Under the pieces are notes generated by a model. The model made no database searches. It saw only the letters and a program-made list of their open reading frames with translations, and was not told the DNA's origin. From the NCBI GenBank assembly GCA_032622095.1, contig CP136069.1:109770278-109834277 (forward strand): a stretch of DNA of 64,000 bases, read 5' to 3'. Position numbers and translations under genes: made by a program. Below are positions 50,632 to 62,838 of the stretch, piece by piece (the stretch's first letter is position 1; each line of letters begins with the position of its first letter). The DNA is from Siphonodentalium dalli. Lineage: Eukaryota; Mollusca; Scaphopoda; Gadilida; Siphonodentaliidae.

Positions 50632-51986
50632 CTTCAGTTATACAAGATGCATTAGGTAGTAAAATTGAGAAAAAAAAGCTAAATTTTTTGGCTTTATTTT
50701 GAGGATTGACACTAATTTTCAGGATGCCTCATATTGGAAAAATAAACCACTACTGCTCGATATAATCCATTTTTGATTTCAGTAAGGTCTATATTTTGAT
50801 AAAATACAATAAGAAACGCTGTTATTCACACATATACATATATATAGGAATCAGGGAGCTAAATGTGTTCTGGAGTCGGGGAGCGAGTACACCGTGGAAT
50901 GCTAAAGGTGAAGGTAACCGAAGAATGACCTTCACCTGATACATGCGACACGTTATTAAATGATGACATCGCGTTTATTTGATTTGTACATAATATCTAA
51001 ATAATTTAAACTGGTGAATGAATGGGGGAACGGATTTTTGTGAGCGGGAAATGTATTTAACTAGCTGTTGTAGATCTGGGTTTTTCCAGATCAAATTTGG
51101 CTGTGAGATAGCCCTGTCGTACACTTGGGGATTTATTTTAAAAAGCAAACACATGACCTATGATTTTTCTTGCATTTTCGTGATCAACTGGTGTCAATCT
51201 AGCTGGGTAAACATCACTGGTATGGCCTGCAGGCTTCAATTCAGCGAATTTGGCCGAAACGTTAACACTGTCGCCTATGGGAAACCATTTAGTTCCGTGA
51301 TTCCTATAAGAAAAATTTGAATTTTACGAAATTTCACGTCTCGCCATGATAAGTTGTTATTTCCATATTTTCTTATTTTCAAATGATAATGACCACATTT
51401 TGGACAGATTTAAAGAAGAAACGCATGGATTCGCCTGTAGATAGTAAATAAAGTGATAAATCTGGTAATTTTGCATGGATGTCAGGTACCATTAGGGGGT
51501 CAGGGGGTCTAAAGCCCCCCTCCCCACAATTTTGAGGAGTGTTAGCCCCCCCCCCCCACCCATTGGGAAAATGTGTCATTTGACCCAATTAAGCTTTTCT
51601 GGCACTAAGTAGCCTTATCTTGGACCGTAGCTCCACCCCAAGTCGGGGGGGGGGGTGATGGCGTCTCCACTAGAGTTACTGTCGTGCAAAACTGTCATGG
51701 CAGCTTTGTTAAAAAGACAGTATGCCCTGCCATCTGGTAAAATTTCATTCCTGAGGCTTTGTCTGATGTTGTATCATAATGTTTCGATATTTAAATTGAC
51801 TTATGGTTGCTTTACATTGCTATTAAAATATTTTTTTTTTTTATTTTCTGTTAATTTTGGTAAATATTTATTATAAATTGCCAAATTCTGCATGAAAAGG
51901 GTTTAAAATTGGACAATATATCCCTCTCAAAATGTATATTAACATTTCCTCTTCAATTTAGTAATATTATGGTATATAAGGACATA
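50632..51986 (+). repeat. Satellite unit U39 (trimer position 1)
   Basis: Element at 50847-51304. CATTAGGTAG, TTAAATGATG, TCTAGCTGGG, GTAAATAAAG, GGCACTAAGTAG, GCGTCTCCAC. Private TACAATAAG and GTTAAAAAGAC. Confidence 0.95.
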
Positions 51987-53341
51987 CTTCAGTTATACAA
52001 GATGCATTAGCTAGTAAAATTGAAAAAAAAAGCTAATTTTTTTGGCTTTATTTAGAGGATTGACACTAATTTTCAGGATGCCTCATATTGGAAAAATAAA
52101 CCACTACTGCTCGATATAATCCATTTTTGATTTCAGTAAGGTCTATATTTTGATAAAATACTATAAGAAACGCTGTTATTCACACATATACATATATATA
52201 ATAGGAATCAGGGAGCTAAATGTGTTCTGGAGTCGGGGAGCGAGTACACCGTGGAATGCTAAAGGTGAAGGTAACCGAAGAATGACCTTCACCTGATACA
52301 TGCGACACGTTATTAAAGGATGACATCGCGTTTATTTGATTTGTACATAATATCTAAATAATTTAAACTGGTGAATGAATGGGGGAACGGATTTTTGTGA
52401 GCGGGAAATGTATTTAACTAGCTGTTGTAGATCTGGGTTTTTCCAGATCAAATTTGGCTGTGAGATAGCCCTGTCGTACACTTGGGGATTTATTTTAAAA
52501 AGCAAACACATGACCTATGATTTTTCTTGCATTTTCGTGATCAACTGGTGTCAATCTAGTTGGGTAAACATCACTGGTATGGCCTGCAGGCTTCAATTCA
52601 GCGAATTTGGCCGAAACGTTAACACTGTCGCCTATGGGAAACCATTTAGTTCCGTGATTCCTATAAGAAAAATTTGAATTTTACGAAATTTCACGTCTCG
52701 CCGTGATAAGTTGTTATTTCCATATTTTCTTATTTTCAAATGATAATGACCACATTTTGGACAGATTTAAAGAAGAAACGCATGGATTCGCCTGTGGATA
52801 GTAAAGAAAGTGATAAATCTGGTAATTTTGCATGGATGTCAGGTACCATTAGGGGGTCAGGGGGTCTAAAGCCCCCCTCCCCACAATTTTGAGGAGTGTT
52901 AGCCCCCCCCACCCATTGGGAAAATGTGTCATTTGACCCAATTAAGCTTTTCCGGCACCCAGTAGCCTTATCTTGGACCGTAGCTCCACCCCAAGTCGGG
53001 GGGGGGGGGGTGATGGCGTCACCACTAGAGTTACTGTCGTGCAAAACTGTCATGGCAGCTTTGTTAAACAGACAGTATGCCCTGCCATCTGGTAAAATTT
53101 CATTCCTGAGGCTTTGTCTGATGTTGTATCATAATGTTTCGATATTTAAATTGACTTATGGTTGCTTTACATTGCTATTAAAATATTTTTTATTTTTATT
53201 TTCTGTTAATTTTGGTAAATATTTATTATAAATTGCCAAATTCTGCATGAAAAGGGTTTAAAATTGGACAATATATCCCTCTCAAAATGTATATTAACAT
53301 TTCCTCTTCAATTTAGTAATATTATGGTATATAAGGACATA
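51987..53341 (+). repeat. Satellite unit U40 (trimer position 2)
   Basis: Element at 52204-52661. GCTAATTTTTTTGG, TATATAATAGGAATC (three extra bases before the element), GCCGTGATAAG; private TTTAGAGGATT and CTGTGGATAG. Confidence 0.95.
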
Positions 53342-54699
53342 CTTCAGTTATACAAGATGCATTAGCTAGTAAAATTGAAAAAAAAGCTAAATTTTTTGGC
53401 TTTATTTTGAGGATTGACACTAATTTTCAGGATGCCTCATATTGGAAAAATAAACCACTACTGCTCGATATAATCCATTTTTGATTTCAGTAAGGTCTAT
53501 ATTTTGATAAAATACTATAAGAAACGCTGTTATTCACACATATACATATATATAGGAATCAGGGAGCTAAATGTGTTCTGGAGTCGGGGAGCGAGTACAC
53601 CGTGGAATGCTAAAGGTGAAGGTAACCGAAGAATGACCTTCACCTGATACATGCGACACGTTATTAAAGGATGACATCGCGTTTATTTGATTTGTACATA
53701 ATATCTAAATAATTTAAACTGGTGAATGAATGGGGGAACGGATTTTTGTGAGCGGGAAATGTATTTAACTAGCTGTTGTAGATCTGGGTTTTTCCAGATC
53801 AAATTTGGCTGTGAGATAGCCCTGTCGTACACTTGGGGATTTATTTTAAAAAGCAAACCCATGACCTATGATTTTTCTTGCATTTTCGTGATCAACTGGT
53901 GTCAATCTAGTTGGGTAAACATCACTGGTATGGCCTGCAGGCTTCAATTCAGCGAATTTGGCCGAAACGTTAACACTGTCGCCTATGGGAAACCATTTAG
54001 TTCCGTGATTCCTATAAGAAAAATTTGAATTTTACGAAATTTCACGTCTCGCCATGATAAGTTGTTATTTCCATATTTTCTTATTTTCAAATGATAATGA
54101 CCACATTTTGGACAGATTTAAAGAAGAAACGCATGGATTCGCCTGTAGATAGTAAAGAAAGTGATAAATCTGGTAATTTTGCGTGGAAGTCAGGTACCAT
54201 TAGGGGGTCAGGGGGTCTAAAGCCCCCCTCCCCACAATTTTGAGGAGTGTTAGCCCCCCCCTCCCCCACCCATTGGGAAAATGTGTCATTTGACCCAATT
54301 AAGCTTTTCCGGCACCCAGTAGCCTTATCTTGGACCGTAGCTCCACCCCAAGTCGGGGGGGGGGGGGGTGATGGCGTCACCACTAGAGTTACTGTCGTGC
54401 AAAACTGTCATGGCAGCTTTGTTAAACAGACAGTATGCCCTGCCATCTGGTAAAATTTCATTCCTGAGGCTTTGTCTGATGTTGTATCATAATGTTTCGA
54501 TATTTAAATTTACTTATGGTTGCTTTACATTGCTATTAAAATATTTTTTATTTTTATTTTCTGTTAATTTTGGTAAATATTTATTATAAATTGCCAAATT
54601 CTGCATGAAAAGGGTTTAAAATTGGACAATATATCCCTCTCAAAATGTATATTAACATTTCCTCTTCAATTTAGTAATATTATGGTATATAAGGACATA
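53342..54699 (+). repeat. Satellite unit U41 (trimer position 3)
   Basis: Element at 53555-54012. P-type; GCGTGGAAGTC as in U44; private AAATTTACTTATGG. Confidence 0.95.
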
Positions 54700-56051
54700 C
54701 TTCAGTTATACAAGATGCATTAGGTAGTAAAATTGAAAAAAAAAGCTAAATTTTTTGGCTTTATTTTGAGGATTGACACTAATTTTCAGGATGCCTCATA
54801 TTGGAAAAATAAACCACTACTGCTCGATATAATCCATTTTTGATTTCAGTAAGGTCTATATTTTGATAAAATACTATAAGAAACGCTGTTATTCACACAT
54901 ATACATATATATAGGAATCAGGGAGCTAAATGTGTTCTGGAGTCGGGGAGCGAGTACACCGTGGAATGCTAAAGGTGTAGGTAACCGAAGAATGACCTTC
55001 ACCTGATACATGCGACACGTTATTAAATGATGACATCGCGTTTATTTGATTTGTACATAATATCCAAATAATTTAAACTGGTGAATGAATGGGGGAACGG
55101 ATTTTTGTGAGCGGGAAATGTATTTAACTAGCTGTTGTAGATCTGGGTTTTTCCAGATCAAATTTGGCTGTGAGATAGCCCTGTCGTACACTTGGGGATT
55201 TATTTTAAAAAGCAAACACATGACCTATGATTTTTCTTGCATTTTCGTGATCAACTGGTGTCAATCTAGCTGGGTAAACATCACTGGTATGGCCTGCAGG
55301 CTTCAATTCAGCGAATTTGGCCGAAACGTTAACACTGTCGCCTATGGGAAACCATTTAGTTCCGTGATTCCTATAAGAAAAATTTGAATTTTACGAAATT
55401 TCACGTCTCGCCATGATAAGTTGTTATTTCCATATTTTCTTATTTTCAAATGATAATGACCACATTTTGGACAGATTTAAAGAAGAAACGCATGGATTCG
55501 CCTGTAGATAGTAAATAAAGTGATAAATATGGTAATTTTGCATGGATGTCAGGTACCATTAGGGGGTCAGGGGGTCTAAAGCCCCCCTCCCTACAATTTT
55601 GAGGAGTGTTAGCCCCCCCCCCACCCATTGGGAAAATGTGTCATTTGACCCAATTAAGCTTTTCTGGCACTAAGTAGCCTTATCTTGGACCGTAGCTCCA
55701 CCCCAAGTCGGGGGGGGGGGGTGATGGCGTCTCCACTAGAGTTACTGTCGTGCAAAACTGTCATGGCAGCTTTGTTAAACAGACAGTATGCCCTGCCATC
55801 TGGTAAAATTTCATTCCTGAGGCTTTGTCTGATGTTGTATCATAATGTTTCGATATTTAAATTGACTTATGGTTGCTTTACATTGCTATTAAAATATATT
55901 TGTTTTTTTTTTCTGTTAATTTTGGTAAATATTTATTATAAATTGCCAAATTCTGCATGAAAAGGGTTTAAAATTGGACAATATATCCCTCTCAAAATGT
56001 ATATTAACATTTCCTCTTCAATTTAGTAATATTATGGTATATAAGGACATA
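54700..56051 (+). repeat. Satellite unit U42 (trimer position 1)
   Basis: Element at 54914-55371. CATTAGGTAG, TCTAGCTGGG, GTAAATAAAG, GGCACTAAGTAG, GCGTCTCCAC as in U39. Private GGTGTAGGT (breaks hairpin 1), ATCCAAATAA, CCCTACAATT, ATATATTTGTTTTT. Confidence 0.95.
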
Positions 56052-57408
56052 CTTCAGTTATACAAGATGCATTAGCTAGTAAAATTGAAAAAAAAAGCTA
56101 ATTTTTTTGGCTTTATTTTGAGGATTGACACTAATTTTCAGGATGCCTCATATTGGAAAAATAAACCACTACTGCTCGATATAATCCATTTTTGATTTCA
56201 GTAAGGTCTATATTTTGATAAAATACTATAAGAAACGCTGTTATTCACACATATACATATATATAATAGGAATCAGGGAGCTAAATGTGTTCTGGAGTCG
56301 GGGAGCGAGTACACCGTGGAATGCTAAAGGTGAAGGTAACCGAAGAATGACCTTCACCTGATACATGCGACACGTTATTAAAGGATGACATCGCGTATAT
56401 TTGATTTGTACATAATATCTAAATAATTTAAACTGGTGAATGAATGGGGGAACGGATTTTTGTGAGCGGGAAATGTATTTAACTAGCTGTTGTAGATCTG
56501 GGTTTTTCCAGATCAAATTTGGCTGTGAGATAGCCCTGTCGTACACTTGGGGATTTATTTTAAAAAGCAAACCCATGACCTATGATTTTTCTTGCATTTT
56601 CGTGATCAACTGGTGTCAATCTAGTTGGGTAAACATCACTGGTATGGCCTGCAGGCTTCAATTCAGCGAATTTGGCCGAAACGTTAACACTGTCGCCTAT
56701 GGGAAACCATTTAGTTCCGTGATTCCTATAAGAAAAATTTGAATTTTACGAAATTTCACGTCTCGCCATGATAAGTTGTTATTTCCATATTTTCTTATTT
56801 TCAAATGATAATGACCACATTTTGGACAGATTTAAAGAAGAAACGCATGGATTCGCCTGTAGATAGTAAATAAAGTGATAAATCTGGTAATTTTGCATGG
56901 ATGTCAGGTACCATTAGGGGGTCAGGGGGTCTAAAGCCCCCCTCCCCACAATTTTGAGGAGTGTTAGCCCCCCCCCCACCCATTGGGAAAATGTGTCATT
57001 TGACCCAATTAAGCTTTTCCGGCACCCAGTAGCCTTATCTTGGACCGTAGCTCCACCCCAAGTCGGGGGGGGGGGGGTGATGGCGTCACCACTAGAGTTA
57101 CTGTCGTGCAAAACTGCCATGGCAGCTTTGTTAAACAGACAGTATGCCCTGCCATCTGGTAAAATTTCATTCCTGAGGCTTTGTCTGATGTTGTATCATA
57201 ATGTTTCGATATTTAAATTGACTTATGGTTGCTTTACATTGCTATTAAAATATTTTTTATTTTTATTTTCTGTTAATTTTGGTAAATATTTATTATAAAT
57301 TGCCAAATTCTGCATGAAAAGGGTTTAAAATTGGACAATATATCCCTCTCAAAATGTATATTAACATTTCCTCTTCAATTTAGTAATATTATGGTATATA
57401 AGGACATA
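56052..57408 (+). repeat. Satellite unit U43 (trimer position 2)
   Basis: Element at 56269-56726. ATAATAGG junction, P-type element, GTAAATAAAG, and CTGCCATGGCAG (a perfect 12-bp palindrome) in the tail; U47 has the same set. Private GCGTATATTTG. Confidence 0.95.
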
Positions 57409-58765
57409 CTTCAGTTATACAAGATGCATTAGCTAGTAAAATTGAAAAAAAAAGCTAAATTTTTTGGCTTTATTTTGAGGATTGACACTAATTTTCAGGA
57501 TGCCTCATATTGGAAAAATAAACCACTACTGCTCGATATAATCCATTTTTGATTTCAGTAAGGTCTATATTTTGATAAAATACTATAAGAAACGCTGTTA
57601 TTCACACATATACATATATATAGGAATCAGGGAGCTAAATGTGTTCTGGAGTCGGGGAGCGAGTACACCGTGGAATGCTAAAGGTGAAGGTAACCGAAGA
57701 ATGACCTTCACCTGATACATGCGACACGTTATTAAAGGATGACATCGCGTTTATTTGATTTGTACATAATATCTAAATAATTTAAACTGGTGAATGAATG
57801 GGGGAACGGATTTTTGTGAGCGGGAAATGTATTTAACTAGCTGTTGTAGATCTGGGTTTTTCCAGATCAAATTTGGCTGTGAGATAGCCCTGTCGTACAC
57901 TTGGGGATTTATTTTAAAAAGCAAACCCATGACCTATGATTTTTCTTGCATTTTCGTGATCAACTGGTGTCAATCTAGTTGGGTAAACATCACTGGTATG
58001 GCCTGCAGGCTTCAATTCAGCGAATTTGGCCGAAACGTTAACACTGTCGCCTATGGGAAACCATTTAGTTCCGTGATTCCTATAAGAAAAATTTGAATTT
58101 TACGAAATTTCACGTCTCGCCATGATAAGTTGTTATTTCCATATTTTCTTATTTTCAAATGATAATGACCACATTTTGGACAGATTTAAAGAAGAAACGC
58201 ATGGATTCGCCTGTAGATAGTAAAGAAAGTGATAAATCTGGTAATTTTGCGTGGAAGTCAGGTACCATTAGGGGGTCAGGGGGTCTAAAGCCCCCCTCCC
58301 CTCAATTTTGAGGAGTGTTAGCCCCCCCCCTCCCCACCCATTGGGAAAATGTGTCATTTGACCCAATTAAGCTTTTCCGGCACCCAGTAGCCTTATCTTG
58401 GACCGTAGCTCCACCCCAAGTCGGGGGGGGGGGGTGATGGTGTCACCACTAGAGTTACTGTCGTGCAAAACTGTCATGGCAGCTTTGTTAAACAGACAGT
58501 ATGCCCTGCCATCTGGTAAAATTTCATTCCTGAGGCTTTGTCTGATGTTGTATCATAATGTTTCGATATTTAAATTGACTTATGGTTGCTTTACATTGCT
58601 ATTAAAATATTTTTTATTTTTATTTTCTGTTAATTTTGGTAAATATTTATTATAAATTGCCAAATTCTGCATGAAAAGGGTTTAAAATTGGACAATATAT
58701 CCCTCTCAAAATGTATATTAACATTTCCTCTTCAATTTAGTAATATTATGGTATATAAGGACATA
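57409..58765 (+). repeat. Satellite unit U44 (trimer position 3)
   Basis: Element at 57623-58080. P-type; GCGTGGAAGTC as in U41; private CCCCTCAATT and GATGGTGTCACC. Confidence 0.95.
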
Positions 58766-60118
58766 CTTCAGTTATACAAGATGCATTAGGTAGTAAAATT
58801 GAAAAAAAAAGCTAAATTTTTTGGCTTTATTTTGAGGATTGACACTAATTTTCAGGATGCCTCATATTGGAAAAATAAACCACTACTGCTCGATATAATC
58901 CATTTTTGATTTCAGTAAGGTCTATATTTTGATAAAATACTATAAGAAACGCTGTTATTCACACATATACATATATATAGGAATCAGGGAGCTAAATGTG
59001 TTCTGGAGTCGGGGAGCGAGTACACCGTGGAATGCTAAAGGTGAAGGTAACCGAAGAATGACCTTCACCTGATACATGCGACACGTTATTAAATGATGAC
59101 ATCGCGTTTATTTGATTTGTACATAATATCTAAATAATTTAAACTGGTGAATGAATGGGGGAACGGATTTTTGTGAGCGGGAAATGTATTTAACTAGCTG
59201 TTGTAGATCTGGGTTTTTCCAGATCAAATTTGGCTGTGAGATAGCCCTGTCGTACACTTGGGGATTTATTTTAAAAAGCAAACACATGACCTATGATTTT
59301 TCTTGCATTTTCGTGATCAACTGGTGTCAATCTAGCTGGGTAAACATCACTGGTATGGCCTGCAGGCTTCAATTCAGCGAATTTGGCCGAAACGTTAACA
59401 CTGTCGCCTATGGGAAACCATTTAGTTCCGTGATTCCTATAAGAAAAATTTGAATTTTACGAAATTTCACGTCTCGCCATGATAAGTTGTTATTTCCATA
59501 TTTTCTTATTTTCAAATGATAATGACCACATTTTGGACAGATTTAAAGAAGAAACGCATGGATTCGCCTGTAGATAGTAAAGAAAGTGATAAATCTGGTA
59601 ATTTTGCATGGATGTCAGGTACCATTAGGGGGTCAGGGGATCTAAAGCCCCCCTCCCCACAATTTTGAGGAGTGTTAGCCCCCCCCCCCCACCCATTGGG
59701 AAAATGTGTCATTTGACCCAATTAAGCTTTTCCGGCACCCAGTAGCCTTATCTTGGACCGTAGCTCCACCCCAAGTCGGGGGGGGGGTGATGGCGTCACC
59801 ACTAGAGTTACTGTCGTGCAAAACTGTCATGGCAGCTTTGTTAAACAGACAGTATGCCCTGCCATCTGGTAAAATTTCATTCCTGAGGCTTTGTCTGATG
59901 TTGTATCATAATGTTTCGATATTTAAATTGACTTATGGTTGCTTTACATTGCTATTAAAATATTTTTTATTTTTATTTTCTGTTAATTTTGGTAAATATT
60001 TATTATAAATTGCCAAATTCTGCATGAAAAGGGTTTAAAATTGGACAATATATCCCTCTCAAAATGTATATTAACATTTCCTCTTCAATTTAGTAATATT
60101 ATGGTATATAAGGACATA
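58766..60118 (+). repeat. Satellite unit U45 (trimer position 1)
   Basis: Element at 58980-59437. CATTAGGTAG, TTAAATGATG, TCTAGCTGGG, but the tail switches to GGGGATCTAAAG and CGGCACCCAG rather than the U39/U42 tail. Confidence 0.95.
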
Positions 60119-61475
60119 CTTCAGTTATACAAGATGCATTAGCTAGTAAAATTGAAAAAAAGAGCTAAATTTTTTGGCTTTATTTTGAGGATTGACACTA
60201 ATTTTCAGGATGCCTCATATTGGAAAAATAAACCACTACTGCTCGATATAATCCATTTTTGATTTCAGTAAGGTCTATATTTTGATAAAATACTATAAGA
60301 AACGCTGTTATTCACACATATACATATATATAGGAATCAGGGAGCTAAATGTGTTCTGGAGTCGGGGAGCGAGTACACCGTGGAATGCTAAAGGTGAAGG
60401 TAACCGAAGAATGACCTTCACCTGATACATGCGACACGTTATTAAAGGATGACATCGCGTTTATTTGATTTGTACATAATATCTAAATAATTTAAACTGG
60501 TGAATGAATGGGGGAACGGATTTTTGTGAGCGGGAAATGTATTTAACTAGCTGTTGTAGATCTGGGTTTATCCAGATCAAATTTGGCTGTGAGATAGCCC
60601 TGTCGTACACTTGGGGATTTATTTTAAAAAGCAAACCCATGACCTATGATTTTTCTTGCATTTTCGTGATCAACTGGTGTCAATCTAGTTGGGTAAACAT
60701 CACTGGTATGGCCTGCAGGCTTCAATTCAGCGAATTTGGCCGAAACGTTAACACTGTCGCCTATGGGAAACCATTTAGTTCCGTGATTCCTATAAGAAAA
60801 ATTTGAATTTTACGAAATTTCACGTCTCGCCATGATAAGTTGTTATTTCCATATTTTCTTATTTTCAAATGATAATGACCACATTTTGGACAGATTTAAA
60901 GAAGAAACGCATGGATTCGCCTGTAGATAGTAAAGAAAGTGATAAATCTGGTAATTTTGCATGGATGTCAGGTACCATTAGGGGGTCAGGGGATCTAAAG
61001 CCCCCCTCCCCACAATTTTGAGGAGTGTTAGCCCCCCCCCCCACCCATTGGGAAAATGTGTCATTTGACCCAATTAAGCTTTTCCGGCACCCACTAGCCT
61101 TATCTTGGACCGTAGCTCCACCCCAAGTCGGGGGGGGGGGGGGGTGATGGCGTCACCACTAGAGTTACTGTCGTGCAAAACTGTCATGGCAGCTTTGTTA
61201 AACAGACAGTATGCCCTGCCATCTGGTAAAATTTCATTCCTGAGGCTTTGTCTGATGTTATATCATAATGTTTCGATATTTAAATTGACTTATGGTTGCT
61301 TTACATTGCTATTAAAATATATATTTTTTTTATTTTCTGTTAATTTTGGTAAATATTTATTATAAATTGCCAAATTCTGCATGAAAAGGGTTTAAAATTG
61401 GACAATATATCCCTCTCAAAATGTATATTAACATTTCCTCTTCAATTTAGTAATATTATGGTATATAAGGACATA
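60119..61475 (+). repeat. Satellite unit U46 (out of trimer order)
   Basis: Element at 60333-60790. AAAGAGC A-run as in U38, P-type, GGGTTTATCC in the hairpin-2 loop, GGGGATCTAAAG, private CCCACTAGCC and GATGTTATATC. Confidence 0.95.
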
Positions 61476-62838
61476 CTTCAGTTATACAAGATGCATTAGC
61501 TAGTAAAATTGAAAAAAAAAGCTAATTTTTTTGGCTTTATTTTGAGGATTGACACTAATTTTCAGGATGCCTCATATTGGAAAAATAAACCACTACTGCT
61601 CGATATAATCCATTTTTGATTTCAGTAAGGTCTATATTTTGATAAAATACTATAAGAAACGCTGTTATTCACACATATACATATATATAATAGGAATCAG
61701 GGAGCTAAATGTGTTCTGGAGTCGGGGAGCGAGTACACCGTGGAATGCTAAAGGTGAAGGTAACCGAAGAATGACCTTCACCTGATACATGCGACACGTT
61801 ATTAAAGGATGACATCGCGTTTATTTGATTTGTACATAATATCTAAATAATTTAAACTGGTGAATGAATGGGGGAACGGATTTTTGTGAGCGGGAAATGT
61901 ATTTAACTAGCTGTTGTAGATCTGGGTTTTTCCAGATCAAATTTGGCTGTGAGATAGCCCTGTCGTACACTTGGGGATTTATTTTAAAAAGCAAACCCAT
62001 GACCTATGATTTTTCTTGCATTTTCGTGATCAACTGGTGTCAATCTAGTTGGGTAAACATCACTGGTATGGCCTGCAGGCTTCAATTCAGCGAATTTGGC
62101 CGAAACGTTAACACTGTCGCCTATGGGAAACCATTTAGTTCCGTGATTCCTATAAGAAAAATTTGAATTTTACGAAATTTCACGTCTCGCCATGATAAGT
62201 TGTTATTTCCATATTTTCTTATTTTCAAATGATAATGACCACATTTTGGACAGATTTAAAGAAGAAACGCATGGATTCGCCTGTAGATAGTAAATAAAGT
62301 GATAAATCTGGTAATTTTGCATGGATGTCAGGTACCATTAGGGGGTCAGGGGGTCTAAAGCCCCCCTCCCCACAATTTTGAGGAGTGTTAGCCCCCCCCC
62401 CCCCCACCCATTGGGAAAATGTGTCATTTGACCCAATTAAGCTTTTCCGGCACCCAGTAGCCTTATCTTGGACCGTAGCTCCACCCCAAGTCGGGGGGGG
62501 GGGGGGGTGATGGCGTCACCACTAGAGTTACTGTCGTGCAAAACTGCCATGGCAGCTTTGTTAAACAGACAGTATGCCCTGCCATCTGGTAAAATTTCAT
62601 TCCTGAGGCTTTGTCTGATGTTGTATCATAATGTTTCGATATTTAAATTGACTTATGGTTGCTTTACATTGCTATTAAAATATTTTTTATTTTTATTTTC
62701 TGTTAATTTTGGTAAATATTTATTATAAATTGCCAAATTCTGCATGAAAAGGGTTTAAAATTGGACAATATATCCCTCTCAAAATGTATATTAACATTTC
62801 CTCTTCAATTTAGTAATATTATGGTATATAAGGACATA
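61476..62838 (+). repeat. Satellite unit U47
   Basis: Element at 61693-62150. ATAATAGG, P-type, GTAAATAAAG, CTGCCATGGCAG; counterpart of U43 at four-unit spacing. Confidence 0.95.

Larger units (their letters stand above)
50632..60118 (+). repeat. Trimeric higher-order repeat (U39-U41, U42-U44, U45 onward)
   Basis: CATTAGGTAG and TCTAGCTGGG recur in U39, U42 and U45 at about 4067-bp spacing; the ATAATAGG junction recurs in U40 and U43; GCGTGGAAGTC recurs in U41 and U44. The order breaks at U46, and U47 resembles U43. Confidence 0.8.
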
